Below the pieces are notes generated by a model. It had not been told where the DNA came from. It did no database searches and saw only the letters and a list, made by a program, of their open reading frames with translations. A DNA stretch of 64,000 nucleotides from Plasmodiophora brassicae (Eukaryota; Endomyxa; Phytomyxea; Plasmodiophorida; Plasmodiophoridae), in assembly GCA_039704465.1 (NCBI GenBank), contig JASFAU010000010.1, forward strand, positions 868,001 to 932,000, given 5' to 3'. Below are positions 1 through 9,983 of the stretch, piece by piece (position 1 is the first letter of the stretch; each line of letters starts with the position of its first letter). Made by a program: the position numbers and the translations under genes.

Positions 1-102
1 GGTGGGATTGTGCAGTGCGGGGTGAGGATTGTGCAGTGCGGGGAACGGCTAGCAAGTGGCAATTCGCAGGAGGCAGCGCATCCGACTCTATCTCGAAACA
101 CA

Positions 103-2669
103 ATGTCGTCGTGTGCGGATGACGATGGCGACGTGGTGGTGGTTGATGAAGCAAACGGGGAAACGCAGCCACAGTCTGACGTGTGGGCTCATATCGAGGA
201 GTTTGACGAACGCGGTTCCGTGAAGTGGAGGTGCAAACATTGCACAGTGGCAAAGACGTCAAAGGTAAAACGGAAGTACTCATCTTGTTCTTGTTAGACA
301 GTTGTGGAAGCGTAACAATGACTATTAGGTTTGGAACACGAAGAATACGTTCACGTTCCGGGAGCACCTAAAAAGAAGCACCCTGGTTTCTACCAACCTG
401 ATGCACGGCAAACGAAGTTGACGGATGGATTTGTCAAGTCGAAACGGAAGGAACTTGATCGCCTTAAAATTGATCGCGCCCGCGTGGACCAGATCAACAC
501 TAACTTGCTGGGTTTCATCATTAATGCTTCACAAGCATTCAGTGTCGTCGAGCAAGAGGATTTCGTCGAGTTCTGTGCCTCAATGGAACCTGGATATACA
601 CTGCCGTCTCGCACGACAGTCCGCGACGTCTGGGTGCTAGAGCGTTGGTGGCAAACTCGGGATCGCGTTCGCGCTATTGTGAACTCTGCTACGAAAGATC
701 GCCGGTGCAGCATCACCACCGATATGTGGACGTCTGCCGCTAAAAGAGGTAATCGATGCGTAGAGTACGTCCATTATCGACTACCTTTGACGATGTCAGT
801 GTAGGTTACATGGCGATTACTCTTCATTACCTGAATGATGAGTGGGAAATGGTGTCCATCGTTATCGGATTTGTTCGTGTGCTGTATCCACACACGGCGG
901 ATCGTCTGGCGGCAGCCCTCTTCCGGTCTATTTTTGAATTTTCTCCCGACCTGCTGAAATCGATCTGGACGATAACTACTGACAATGCGTCAACCAACCC
1001 CGCCATGGCTGCTGAGTACAACAATATGCTCATCGACTACCTTTCGATGCGCAACGATGACGCGAATGGCGAAACGGCTGACGATGAAGCCTTAGATGTG
1101 TTTCTGGACGCTTCCCTCGACTACGATGATGAGTCAACCCGCGTTTCGTTGGTGCGTTGCTTCGCGCATGTGCTCCAAGTGGCCATCAAGGACGGTCTCC
1201 AGAAGGTTACTCCTGTCGACATGGCTATCGGCCGTATTCGCGACACCGTCAAGAAGATCACTGATTCTCCAAAATTGTTGGAAGCGTTTCAGGTATCTAT
1301 AGATTGCGTTCGCGATTGGGTATCTTCTCACGAATGAACTCTAACACGTTTTTAGGATATTTGTACGGAGCTCAATGTCATGAGCACGGATCCCGTTCTG
1401 GACTGCGAGACCCGATGGAACAGCACGTTCGACATGCTTAAATCTGCCATTCGCCTCAGAAGACCCATTGAGGAATTGCTGAAGCGAATTCGAGAATCAC
1501 GAAACGGGTACACCAAGTTCACCATCAATCCACGCGACACCTTGGCCAAAGCTGTAGGTGATATCACGTGGAACCCTATCCGGGACTTGTGCGATTTCCT
1601 CGAACCTTTCAAGGACGCCACGGAGCTGATGTCGGGATCATCTTATCCAACCCTGGGTCTGATCGTTCCTGTGTTTAGCACACTCATGGAACATGTCCAC
1701 GTGACGATCGATGCGCAGACCGGATTCCGGTCTCAGCATCCAAAGAAGTTCGCTACCGTTGTCAAGGATAAGTTGATTGCTTAGAGCATCTCCACCGGTG
1801 ATCCATATCCATATATATATCCGCAAATTTAATGATAATGATAGAGAATCTGTACCCCACTCGTTGTCCATATCTATAAACGGATATGGATCGTCATTAA
1901 ATCCGTCGCAGATTTGAACAGATCTGGAACGGATTTGAGGACAGCAAAATGGCGGACAGCGCGCTGCGAACAGCGCACCACGGACTGCGCGCCGGCGTCG
2001 GACAACCCCTCCCGTTTAAAGACTGACTGGTGTCCCGGCCACCGCTGGGGAAACCCCTACCTTTCACCAAATCTGGAATCCATAAATTGCGCGGTTAAAG
2101 ATATGGATATGGATCACCGGTGGAGATGCTCTTACCAGTCATTGGTACTATCAGACCATGCCCTTGTTGCTTCGATATTGGATCCACGTTCGAAATCAAG
2201 TCTTGAAGAGTGCGGGGTGGATATTGCCGCTCTCAAGGCATCTGTTATCACGTTGTATGAGGCCCGGTACCGGCACAAGTACGTACATGTAATCTGCGTG
2301 AACGTTGACACCACAACTGATTACTCCATTGTTGCGGTGATTCAGATTCGAAGGCGACCTCTCCCATGGAACCAAGGCCAGCGAGGATCCCCCTAGGAAG
2401 AAAAGCAAGCTATTCGAGAAATTCATCAAGTCTACTTCGAGCGCAACTGCAGTCGGATCCACTACTGAGCCTTTCCAATCTGAGCTGGAGCGCTGGATGA
2501 CGCACCCATCAATGTGTCTGTCAAAGTCAAGCCGGGATGCGTGCCTCTGGTTCAAGGTCAACGGCCATATGTATCCTCGTATATCCTTAATGGCACGAGA
2601 TTACCTGTCAGTTATGTCGACGTCAGTTCCCTGTGAACAAGCGTTCTCCCGTGCCGGAACCACGGTCAG
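103..2669 (+). pseudogene. decayed hAT-family transposase
   Basis: The exons read as a hAT (Ac/Tam3-type) transposase: a BED-type zinc finger start (CKHC at about 232-243), then ITTDNASTN, RCFAHVLQ, CETRWNSTFDML and the C-terminal dimerisation segment with CEQAFSRAG. Introns are seen at 265-328, 749-804, 1293-1355 and 2279-2345. It is broken in at least three ways. The BED finger appears to change frame at the A-run 370-374, because HLK and KKHP lie in different frames. A MITE (1784-2131) interrupts the fourth exon. The C-terminus stops at 2669, where unrelated sequence beginning TAGGGGTGTCAAG follows, so the last roughly 30 residues are missing. The intact C-terminal end is instead found inverted at 2919-3178. 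I infer an inactive copy. The family call is firm; the frameshift could be a sequencing error. Confidence 0.85.
1784..2131. mobile_element. PIF/Harbinger-like MITE inserted in the hAT gene
   Basis: A 348-bp element is bounded by perfect terminal inverted repeats of about 31 bp beginning GAGCATCTCCACCGG (1784 onward) and ending in its reverse complement at 2131. It is flanked by a TTA direct repeat (1781-1783 and 2132-2134), the target-site duplication typical of PIF/Harbinger elements. It has no coding capacity. Skipping it restores the transposase reading frame across the join, showing that it inserted into an existing hAT gene. Mobility would need a transposase supplied elsewhere. Confidence 0.85.
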
Positions 2670-2845
2670 TAGGGGTGTCAAGTCGTGCTAATGACTTGAG
2701 TCGACTTAGGATATTTCGAAGTCGTTTCAAGTCGACTTCGATGCCCGGCCAAGTCGTTTGAAGTCAACTGGAAATTGTCAAAGTCACTTGAAGTCGACTT
2801 CTAAGTCGACTTCAAGTCGTGAAGTCGACTTGAGAACTGTAGGAG
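2670..2845. repeat. AAGTCGACTT palindrome-rich array
   Basis: The stretch is built of variants of AAGTCGACTT and AAGTCG/CGACTT in both orientations, roughly ten half-sites in 170 bp. It starts with TAGGGGTGTCAAGTCG, which resembles hAT terminal inverted repeats, and the repeated half-sites resemble the subterminal transposase-binding repeats of hAT elements. It may be one end of a second, non-autonomous hAT element inserted into the transposase gene; I did not find the other end. Confidence 0.6.
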
Positions 2846-2894
2846 CGATGAGGAGTGAAAACAAGGCCAATCAGACCATGCGAAGGTGTATTAC

Positions 2895-2941
2895 TTGCGG
2901 GACTTGACAAACAGTAATTTACTGTTTGTCAAGTCCCGCAA
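2895..2941. repeat. 23-bp perfect palindrome
   Basis: Two 23-bp arms (2895-2917 and 2919-2941, starting TTGCGGGACTTGAC) are perfect reverse complements around a single T. It sits at the 3' end of the inverted hAT fragment, whose reading frame ends inside it. It is probably a by-product of the same inversion, or a terminator-like hairpin in RNA. Confidence 0.7.
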
Positions 2942-3178
2942 ACAGCTTGTTCCACGATTGCAACTCGCACACTGCTCTAATGCATTTGTCGGCTAGGCGA
3001 GCGCGACGCTTGCTGACCGTGGTTCCGGCACGGGAGAACGCTTGTTCACAGGGAACTGACGTCGACATAACTGACAGGTAATCTCGTGCCATTAAGGATA
3101 TACGAGGATACATATGGCCGTTGACCTTGAACCAGAGGCACGCATCCCGGCTTGACTTTGACAGACACATTGATGGGT
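2919..3178 (-). pseudogene. hAT transposase C-terminal fragment (inverted copy)
   Basis: The minus strand encodes the hAT C-terminal segment including CEQAFSRAGTTVS followed by KRRARLADKC and a natural stop. Upstream of 3178 the transposase similarity ends abruptly. It is a fragment, not a gene; it shows what the truncated plus-strand copy lost. Confidence 0.75.
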
Positions 3179-4055
3179 CGGATCCAGAACCCCTGGTAGT
3201 AGGGGTAGGGACGATACACGGCGTATTTTGTGGTAGTTGTCATCGCCTGCGTGATTGCTGCCATGGCGTGACCGTAAAGACGCGCCTCACCTTTACATTC
3301 CCTTTGTTTTTCATTCATTGCATGCGATCGTTTCGCCAACATCAGGACGTATGTGTCTGCCAATGTTTATCGCCGCAGACATATCGGCAGCAGCGTCGAT
3401 TCATAATCGTTGGTGGAATGCTCCCACAACTTCAGGGTGTCCTCAGTACTGTTGCGAATTCAAGACGTCGTCTCTCAGTGTGATATAATCAACTTGTACT
3501 GTATGCCATTGAATGCTCTTGCGAGTGTACGTAACCGTCAGGATGTATATGGGCAGCATTGCGGCGCGTAACGCGGTGGGGACGCGGTTTCATGCGACCT
3601 TTGTTGTTCACATCGCTGCCAGCGCGCTATACTGGATCGTCGGGGTTTTACCGCGGTCAACAGGATGGCGAAACGCTTCATAACGTGGCCTGATTCTGAA
3701 GAAAAACGCAGGCGTTGCGCGGGATCAGCTACTTGTGGATTCCGGTATGCTGTTGGAGCAGTCGACGGGTCGGCCTGTGTCTCGGCCTTGAGAGACTTCT
3801 TCTTCGCGCACGTGGCATAACGCGAATGAACATCCGCAATATTGGGTGGTGTCCTGGCTCAGTCCATGGTTCGACCATGCATCGGGGCGACTTCGTCAGA
3901 CCTGCAGCATCAGCCAATGCGGCCTGGCGAATCACCCAAAACAAAGGTATACCTCTTTTCCCAAAATGGGGCGCTGCCGCGGGCCATCATTGGCGGTGTG
4001 TCGATTCGCCAATCGGCACACAGCCCCAAAGTCCCGATAGAAGGGGTTCCGTTGA
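3179..4055. other. intergenic stretch, no gene recognised
   Basis: Only short, mutually overlapping open frames occur, without family similarity or a credible splice pattern. It separates the transposon remnants from the AP-4 mu gene and should hold that gene's promoter. Confidence 0.5.
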
Positions 4056-5711
4056 ATGATCTCGCAGTTCTACGTGCTGTCGCCGCGAGGTGACACCATC
4101 ATTTCTCGCGACTGTCAGTGATTGGGCTCGGCTGCGCGTGCCCGGTGTGTGCTGACGTGCGGGTGGCGTACAGTCCGGGGCGACGTCGCCAAGGGCACCG
4201 CCGACCTGTTCTTCCACGAGGTCAAGTTCTGGCGCGGCGAGCCGCAGGAAGCGCCGCCGATCTTCTCGATCGACGATGTGCATTACATGTACCTGCTGCA
4301 GAACGGGTTGTATTTCGTCGCCACGACGCGTTCGAACACGTCTGGGTCGTTCGTCCTGGAGGTCATCAGCCGCATTGCCCGCGTGTTCAAAGACTACTGC
4401 GGCGTCCTCTCAGAGGAGGCCATTCGTCAGAATTTCGTCCTCATTTACGAGCTCCTGGATGAGATGATCGACTTTGGCTTCCCACAGGACACATCCACCG
4501 AATTGCTCAAGGTGAAATGTGCGACTTCATTGAAACCCCCCATATTGACGCCGAGATGCCACGATAGGCGTACGTGTTCAACGAACCCGTTGTCGTGCGT
4601 CGGCGCGATGGCGCATCCTCGATCGGCGCCAACATTGCGGGCAACATTCTCGGCGGATTCAAGCTTCCCGACATGAACCCGAAGACTGTGCCAAGCAACG
4701 CCGTTGACAAGCCGATCACGTTGGCCGGGTCGGGTGCGAAGCGCCGCAACGAAATCTTTGTCGACATTTTCGAGCGCATCCACGTGACGTTCAACAGCGA
4801 CGTATGCGATACGATCTGCAGGCTTCTCTGCATTGTCCCGAATTGACCAACGCCCCCTCAGGGAACCGCAATCCGATCGGAGATAGACGGGACGATCCAG
4901 ATGAAGAGTTACCTGTCTGGTAACCCCGAGCTCAAGCTGGCACTGAACGAGGAACTCGTGATCGGCTCGTCTGCGTCCGGCAGCAATTACGGGTCGATCG
5001 TGCTGGACGACTGCAACTTCCACGAGTGCGTCAGGACAGACGACTTTGACGCGCATCGCTCGCTGCGATTCATCCCGCCCGATGGCGAGTTCGGCGTCAT
5101 GAACTATCGAATGGCTGGGAATTTCCGTGTCCCTTTCCGCGTCTTCCCGTTCTTTGAAATGCCCACTGCGTTCAAGTGCGAGTTGATTATCAAGATCCGC
5201 GCCGACGTCCCCGAATCCAACTATGGCGCCAACGTCGTCGTATCGGTCCCCATGCCTAAAGCGACGTCAAGGTAATGCCAACTAACGTGCGTACCCGAGT
5301 TTCGTTTCTGACTGGCCCGCCAGCGTGTCATGTGACATGGATATGGGGGCAGTTGGGCAAGCCAACGAGTACATCGCCAAAGAGCATAAGCTGTTGTGGA
5401 GGATCAAGAAGTTCCCAGGCGGCAAGGAGCACTGTCTGCGGACAAAGGTCTGGCAACGAGTCGTGTCCCTTTGTCGTCCGCGCGGCTGCTAACCGCTCCC
5501 GTTGCTCCACCAGATCGTTCTCGCGTCGTCCCACTCCGACTCGGTCCGGAAAGAGATCGGCCCGATCAGCGTCGAGTTCGAAATCCCAATGTACAGCGCG
5601 TCCGGGCTCCAGGTTCGGTACCTGCGTATCTCCGACCAGCACAAGTCGTACAACCCGTACAGGTGGGTGCGGTACGTCACGCGTTCCGGTTCCTACATCT
5701 GCCGCCTATAA
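4056..5711 (+). CDS. AP4M1: AP-4 complex subunit mu (clathrin-like adaptor medium chain)
   Basis: Medium chain of the AP-4 coat complex, which sorts cargo at the trans-Golgi network by binding tyrosine-type motifs. Six exons give 453 residues, the same length as the human protein: 4056-4113, 4174-4511, 4568-4801, 4862-5271, 5324-5447, 5514-5711, all phases consistent. The N-terminal longin-like domain starts MISQFYVLSPRGD and continues FRGDVAKGTADLFF, followed by FVLIYELLDEMIDFG. The C-terminal mu-homology domain runs from about residue 170 with GTIQMKSYLSGNPELKLALN and ends SYNPYRWVRYVTRSGSYICRL in two overlapping pieces. AP-4-type features (AKGTADLFF, YNPYRWVRYVT) distinguish it from AP-1, -2 and -3 mu. 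The start was chosen because MISQF is the conserved beginning of the family. Confidence 0.93.
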
Positions 5712-5891
5712 ACCTGCATCGACCTGCGTCCCACTGGACTCGTCCTGCCTGTGGTGTGGTTCGCGGTCGACGTGCCCGACACTTGAGGGCCTCGGACGTC
5801 CCGATAAACAGGCACTTCCTTTAACCCGTGGTACTTCCATCGATCTGTAATCTGGGGCTATCCATTTGGAGGTGCCCGGCCGGCGCGCGCT

Positions 5892-6882
5892 ATGGGCTTC
5901 GAAGCGCACGACGCTGGTAACCTGCTCAGCGCCCTCACGTTCTGGTTCCTGCTCGGGTACTACTCGTTCATTTGCCTCCGGTTCAAGCAGTACGACCATG
6001 CGACGAATGTGCGGCTGGCGGTGCTGAACATCGCCGCCGCCGTCATTTACCTGCTGTCGGCGCCGCTCCCGTTCATCCCGGGCGGCTGCGATGTCTTCTA
6101 CAACGCAGTCGCCACTCTATGTATGTCTCAGCGGCGCGCCGCCCGACGCCCATCGCTGACTGGCCACTGTGATCGCAGACCTCGGATCCCAGATCCTGCT
6201 CTTCAACAACCGCGTCATCTTCTCGTTCTACCAGATGAACCGCACGGCGCAGGCGGTCCTCAAGGCGGTCCTGCTCAGCATCCTGACCGTCGGGTCGGTC
6301 ACGACCACAGCCTACCTGGCCCTGGGGACCGAAATGATGGGCACGATGACGTCCGGCGAGTACGCATGCTACCTGGTTCGCAATGGGAGCGCGCAGAGTC
6401 ACTCAGCGGCGTCAGACCTGGCGGTCACTGCGTCCATGATCGCCATCGTTGCCGGCATGGCGGTCATCTTCGCGTACGCGCTGATAGGGTTCCTTCAGTT
6501 CAAACGGGTGTCCGCGAGGAAGGAGAGCCTGACGACGCTATACCTCGTGCTGCTGTCGTTCGGGTCGTCTGCAATCAACATGTGCATGAACACCATGGAC
6601 CAGATGAACATGCTGGTGGGCCTGTCCGCTGTTCGTAAAGTGCAAGAGGTGCTGGACAGCGTCATCGCCCTGTCGTTGGCGTTGGTGGTCCACCGCAAGA
6701 TCGCCGCCCGAGCGGCCCGGGTTCGTTCCGCCGCGACCGGCGAAACGTCACTACAGCGTGAATCGGGTCGCCAGAGCATCACGACGGCCAACACCGTTCG
6801 ACCGAACCACAACCCCCAGGCCAAATACGCCGTGTCATCATCGGAACAGCAGGGTGCACTCGCGCCAGCCCGCCCTGAGTAG
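5892..6882 (+). CDS. multi-pass membrane protein, tandem family member 1
   Basis: Family not recognised. Two exons, 5892-6120 and 6179-6882, encode 310 residues. Exon 1 carries two hydrophobic helices separated by CLRFKQYDHATNVRLAVLN and ends after GGCDVFYNAV. Exon 2 begins LGSQILLFNNRVIFSFYQM and has about four or five further helices, with the conserved stretch SFGSSAINMCMNTMDQMNML before the last helix and a basic, polar C-terminal tail. Topology looks like six or seven helices, so a receptor-like or transporter-like protein is possible, but no motif of a known receptor class is visible. It is first of four intact paralogues that share the exact position and phase of the single intron. Confidence 0.75.
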
Positions 6883-7067
6883 ATGTCGGCGAATTACCAG
6901 CAAGCGGTCCCATGCCGGAACCATTGAGCACACATACAACTTCACATCCAGACGGCAGCGCCGACCTCGTTCAATAAACCACACACACACACTGCGAGCG
7001 GCTACCCGGGTGTCATTCGGCTCAGGCCCTGGCCCTGATTCCTGCAGACTCGGTCTTCGATTTACGG

Positions 7068-7290
7068 GCGTGGAGGCATACGGCGTCTACAGCCGCTTGA
7101 GTGCTTTGGCGTTCTTGCTCCTCCTGGCATACTGCCCGTGTATCTGCTTACCGACGCGACCAACGTCATGCTGTCGACAGCGAACGTCACCGTCGCCGTG
7201 GTCTACCTGCTATCGCTACGTCTGCCGTTCATCATGGACGGGTGCGACGTCTTTTACAACGCTGTTATCGATCGAAGTAGGGCGACAACG
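7068..7290 (+). pseudogene. relic of the tandem membrane-protein family
   Basis: Short stretches matching exon 1 of the neighbouring genes are visible: GVEAYGVY, then after a gap and frame change TVAVVYLLSLRLPFIMDGCD followed by VFYNAV. The conserved loop KQYDHA is deleted, no start codon remains, and exon 2 is absent. It lies between members 1 and 2 of the array and looks like a dead copy produced by unequal exchange. Confidence 0.7.
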
Positions 7291-7557
7291 AACCTGGTTC
7301 GTAGGAGGCAGTATAGTTCATCCTGGTACACTTCAATGGGACGTCCATACCGCCTTTTCAATGGGTCGGACAGAGAGTGAGCAGAAGATATAGAACCGCG
7401 ATATTGCCCAGGATCCTTGATTCAGGAAAGGATACCTTCTGATGGGCGCCCAGTTTGGATATTCGGGTCGGATCTCACCGACAAGCGATATATCGGTATC
7501 TACGTCGATCTGAACACTTCATCGATCGGCAGCTAGGGAATTGACGCCCTCACAGCC

Positions 7558-8508
7558 ATGGATGTGGAGGCATACACTGTAGGAAACGCGTTGACTACCT
7601 TGACGTTCCTGTTCGTACTTGGGTACTACTCACACATCTGCCTACGATTCAAGCAGTATGATCACGCGACCGACGTCCGGCTGGCTCTGCTCAACGTCGC
7701 TGCCGCCGTCATCTACTTGTTGTCGGCGCCTCTGCCTCTCTTCAAGGATGGATGCGCCGTCTTTTACGACGCTGTTGCCGGTCTATGTAGGACGACGGTC
7801 CAGATCGTTTGTATGTCGTCTGACCGCCGGTCTCCAACAGATATCAGTTCCCAGATCATGATCTTCGGTAACCGCGTCATCTTCTCGTTCTACCAGATGA
7901 ATCCGAAGGCGCAGAATACCCTGAAGGTGGCCGTGCTCGTGATGCTGGGTGTCGGAGCGGTGACATCCGCTGTCTACTTTCTGTCTGGGGCCGAGATGGT
8001 TGGCGCGATGGCAAGTGGCGAGAGCGCGTGCTATTTAATCCGCGATGGGAGCCCTCGTAGTCCCTCTGGGCACTTGGGCATGGTGATCACCGTGTCCATG
8101 GCCGTCGAGGTTGTCGGCATGGTCGTCATTTTCGCATTCGCATTGAACGGGTACCTGGAGTTTAAGAGGGCGGCAGGCAAGGAGGAGCGGTTAACGACGC
8201 TCAAGCTCGCGCTGCTGTCGTTCGGATCTTCCGGGGTCAGCCAGGTCATGAACACACTAGACCAGATGAACATGCTGACCGGCCTCTCCGCTCTTCGGAA
8301 GGCTCAGGCGATTCTGGACTCCATCATCGCGCTGACGTTGGCCGTGATGGTCCACCGCAATATCGCAGCTCGGACCGCCCGGATCGGTTTGCAGGCCCAG
8401 TTTCCGCTCAACCGAATTAGACATGAAGACCAACCCGGTGCCGACGACGACACGCCGTTGGAACAGCTAGACCAGCCGATTCTTCTAGCAAGTGTCTTGC
8501 GGGCGTGA
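7558..8508 (+). CDS. multi-pass membrane protein, tandem family member 2
   Basis: Paralogue of the upstream gene, 298 residues from exons 7558-7786 and 7841-8508. Exon 1 is 229 bases, exactly as in members 1 and 3. The 54-base intron (GTAGGA...CAACAG) has no in-frame stop, so an unspliced reading would insert 18 residues; alignment with the paralogues shows it is an intron. Conserved blocks are CLRFKQYDHATDVRLALLN, FYDAV, QIMIFGNRVIFSFYQMN, SFGSSGVSQVMNTLDQMNM and AVMVHRNIAAR. Function is unknown; membrane location is inferred from the hydrophobic helices. Confidence 0.75.
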   Translation: MDVEAYTVGNALTTLTFLFVLGYYSHICLRFKQYDHATDVRLALLNVAAAVIYLLSAPLPLFKDGCAVFYDAVAGLCRTTVQIVCMSSDRRSPTDISSQIMIFGNRVIFSFYQMNPKAQNTLKVAVLVMLGVGAVTSAVYFLSGAEMVGAMASGESACYLIRDGSPRSPSGHLGMVITVSMAVEVVGMVVIFAFALNGYLEFKRAAGKEERLTTLKLALLSFGSSGVSQVMNTLDQMNMLTGLSALRKAQAILDSIIALTLAVMVHRNIAARTARIGLQAQFPLNRIRHEDQPGADDDTPLEQLDQPILLASVLRA

Positions 8509-8965
8509 AACAAGTTCGCAGCCGACGAGACAAATGCACCAGACCTGTGGCTGGCGATGAATGTGACAATCGCAGTGATGATCGCGGCGAGGATGATGAT
8601 GAGGACGGAGGCGACGACGGACCTGTCGATCGTGCTCCGGATTCCGGACGACAACGACGACCCGGACAGCAACGGCAACGGCGAGAGGCGCGGCAGAGCA
8701 ACTTAGGCCAGACAATACTAAAGATGCCCTAAGTCGTAGAGAGCCGATCGTTTACGTCCCGGAGGTGGCCGCACTCAAAGCAAGGTGACACGGGCGGCAG
8801 TACTTACCTTACCAGAAAGACGATGAGGTCGCCTGAGCGGAGTGGTTCACAACAATGCAGACGGGCCGTCGTCGGACGACGGGCCTCACAAGGCGGTCGG
8901 GAAGAATCAAACTGTGGCACCCACTCGCTCACCCTTGGCAATCGAGTAAAACCGCTGATGTATCA
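8509..8965. other. intergenic, no gene recognised
   Basis: A GAC/GAT-rich patch at about 8570-8680 gives acidic or hydrophobic readings by frame. The minus-strand hydrophobic reading at 8304-8678 has no ATG and is preceded immediately by a stop codon. I see no supportable gene. Confidence 0.5.
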
Positions 8966-9781
8966 CTACGCGCTTCGAAAGATGCCACGTCTGCAAACGG
9001 GACATTTCGCATCGTCATGCGCCTTCATCCAGGGGTCAAGGCATGCCGCGTGGAAGACGTGCTCGCAGGGTAGGCGCCGGACTGAGTGGGTATCGTCGAA
9101 GGCCGCAATGCAGATTGGGCATTGGTCGTGTCGCGTTGCTAGCTCGGCAAACGTGGTCAGCGGTACGCTAGCGGCTATTCTGCGCTCGGCGGATGCTTCA
9201 GCTTCCGCATCGATGGCGTTGTCCCTGTCCTGCGCCTCCGCGAAAATGCTACTAACCAACAACTGGATTGCGAACTCGACGGAACGCCAAACGGCAAAGA
9301 TCACAGCAACCGGAAGCCATGATGGAGTGGGAGAGTGACGGAGGAAGTGCAGTACGAGAGCGTACGTTGCCAAGATCACGACCGTCAAAAGTAGGTCTGC
9401 GATTGGGGATGATCGGACAGCAAACAGGATGGTGAAGGCGGATATCGAAGCGACGACGAGGGCCGTTTTAGAGACCTCGAACCCCAGAACCTCAATAGCC
9501 ATATACGCGATCTGGGCAGCGCTGACGACCATCGACATGATACGCATACAACTGGATTGGTCGAACACAAAGTTAGCAAGGGAAGCATCCCCCTCTCGAA
9601 CCAGTATCGGCATGACGCGATACTGGACAATGCTACACTGGCACGAAGCGGAGGCGGCGGCGAGAGAAACCGGCATCCGCCACGGTGTATAGTCTAAAAT
9701 TAGGCAGGCGCGGACTGCGTCCAAGTGCCGGTGATGCTTCGTGGCGCTGCTGACTTCGCCCTGACAGTTCCAGGACACCAA
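8966..9781 (-). CDS. membrane-anchored RING-H2 finger protein, probable E3 ubiquitin ligase
   Basis: The C-terminus holds a complete RING-H2 domain: CPIC, then LPCEHVFHAAC, then CPVC, giving the C3H2C3 ligand order. About four hydrophobic helices precede it (IVVSAAQIAYMAIEVL-like, ALVVASISAFTILFAV, LLLTVVILATYALVLHFL, VAVIFAVWRSVEFAIQLLV). Proteins of this build anchor RING domains in the ER or endomembranes to ubiquitinate membrane or cytosolic substrates. The reading is open for 271 residues in one exon. The first 50 or so residues look less protein-like, so the true start may be a downstream Met such as that of MPILVREG. It lies antisense inside the tandem membrane-protein array, unrelated to it in sequence. 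Confidence 0.75.
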   Translation of the reverse strand: MVSWNCQGEVSSATKHHRHLDAVRACLILDYTPWRMPVSLAAASASCQCSIVQYRVMPILVREGDASLANFVFDQSSCMRIMSMVVSAAQIAYMAIEVLGFEVSKTALVVASISAFTILFAVRSSPIADLLLTVVILATYALVLHFLRHSPTPSWLPVAVIFAVWRSVEFAIQLLVSSIFAEAQDRDNAIDAEAEASAERRIAASVPLTTFAELATRHDQCPICIAAFDDTHSVRRLPCEHVFHAACLDPWMKAHDDAKCPVCRRGIFRSA

Positions 9782-9983
9782 TTTGCTTACCGAGCTTTAC
9801 CTGGTTCGAAGCTACGGAGCTTGCGACCTGGAAGTATACGTGTCTTCTGACCCGATGATGGCGCGGGCTTGCCCGACTAACTGCTGTCGTGATCATATTC
9901 GGACCCCCAGTTGTAGAGTGTCACGTGCAATTGGTAGGCGTACCGATCCGCTGCTCAGTCACCTCGTGCGAAGTGGCGCTACT

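Larger units (their letters stand above)
2504..3178. repeat. inverted repeat of the hAT C-terminal region
   Basis: Positions 2504-2669 and 3013-3178 are reverse complements of each other over about 166 bp with no mismatch that I can see. Both encode the hAT dimerisation segment. The left arm is truncated at its 3' side; the right arm continues to the natural C-terminus. The perfect identity suggests a recent rearrangement. Confidence 0.85.

Noticed and set aside
8304..8678. minus-strand hydrophobic open frame antisense to membrane family member 2
   Set aside because: No ATG start, an in-frame stop lies directly upstream, and it is mostly the mirror of a real coding exon.
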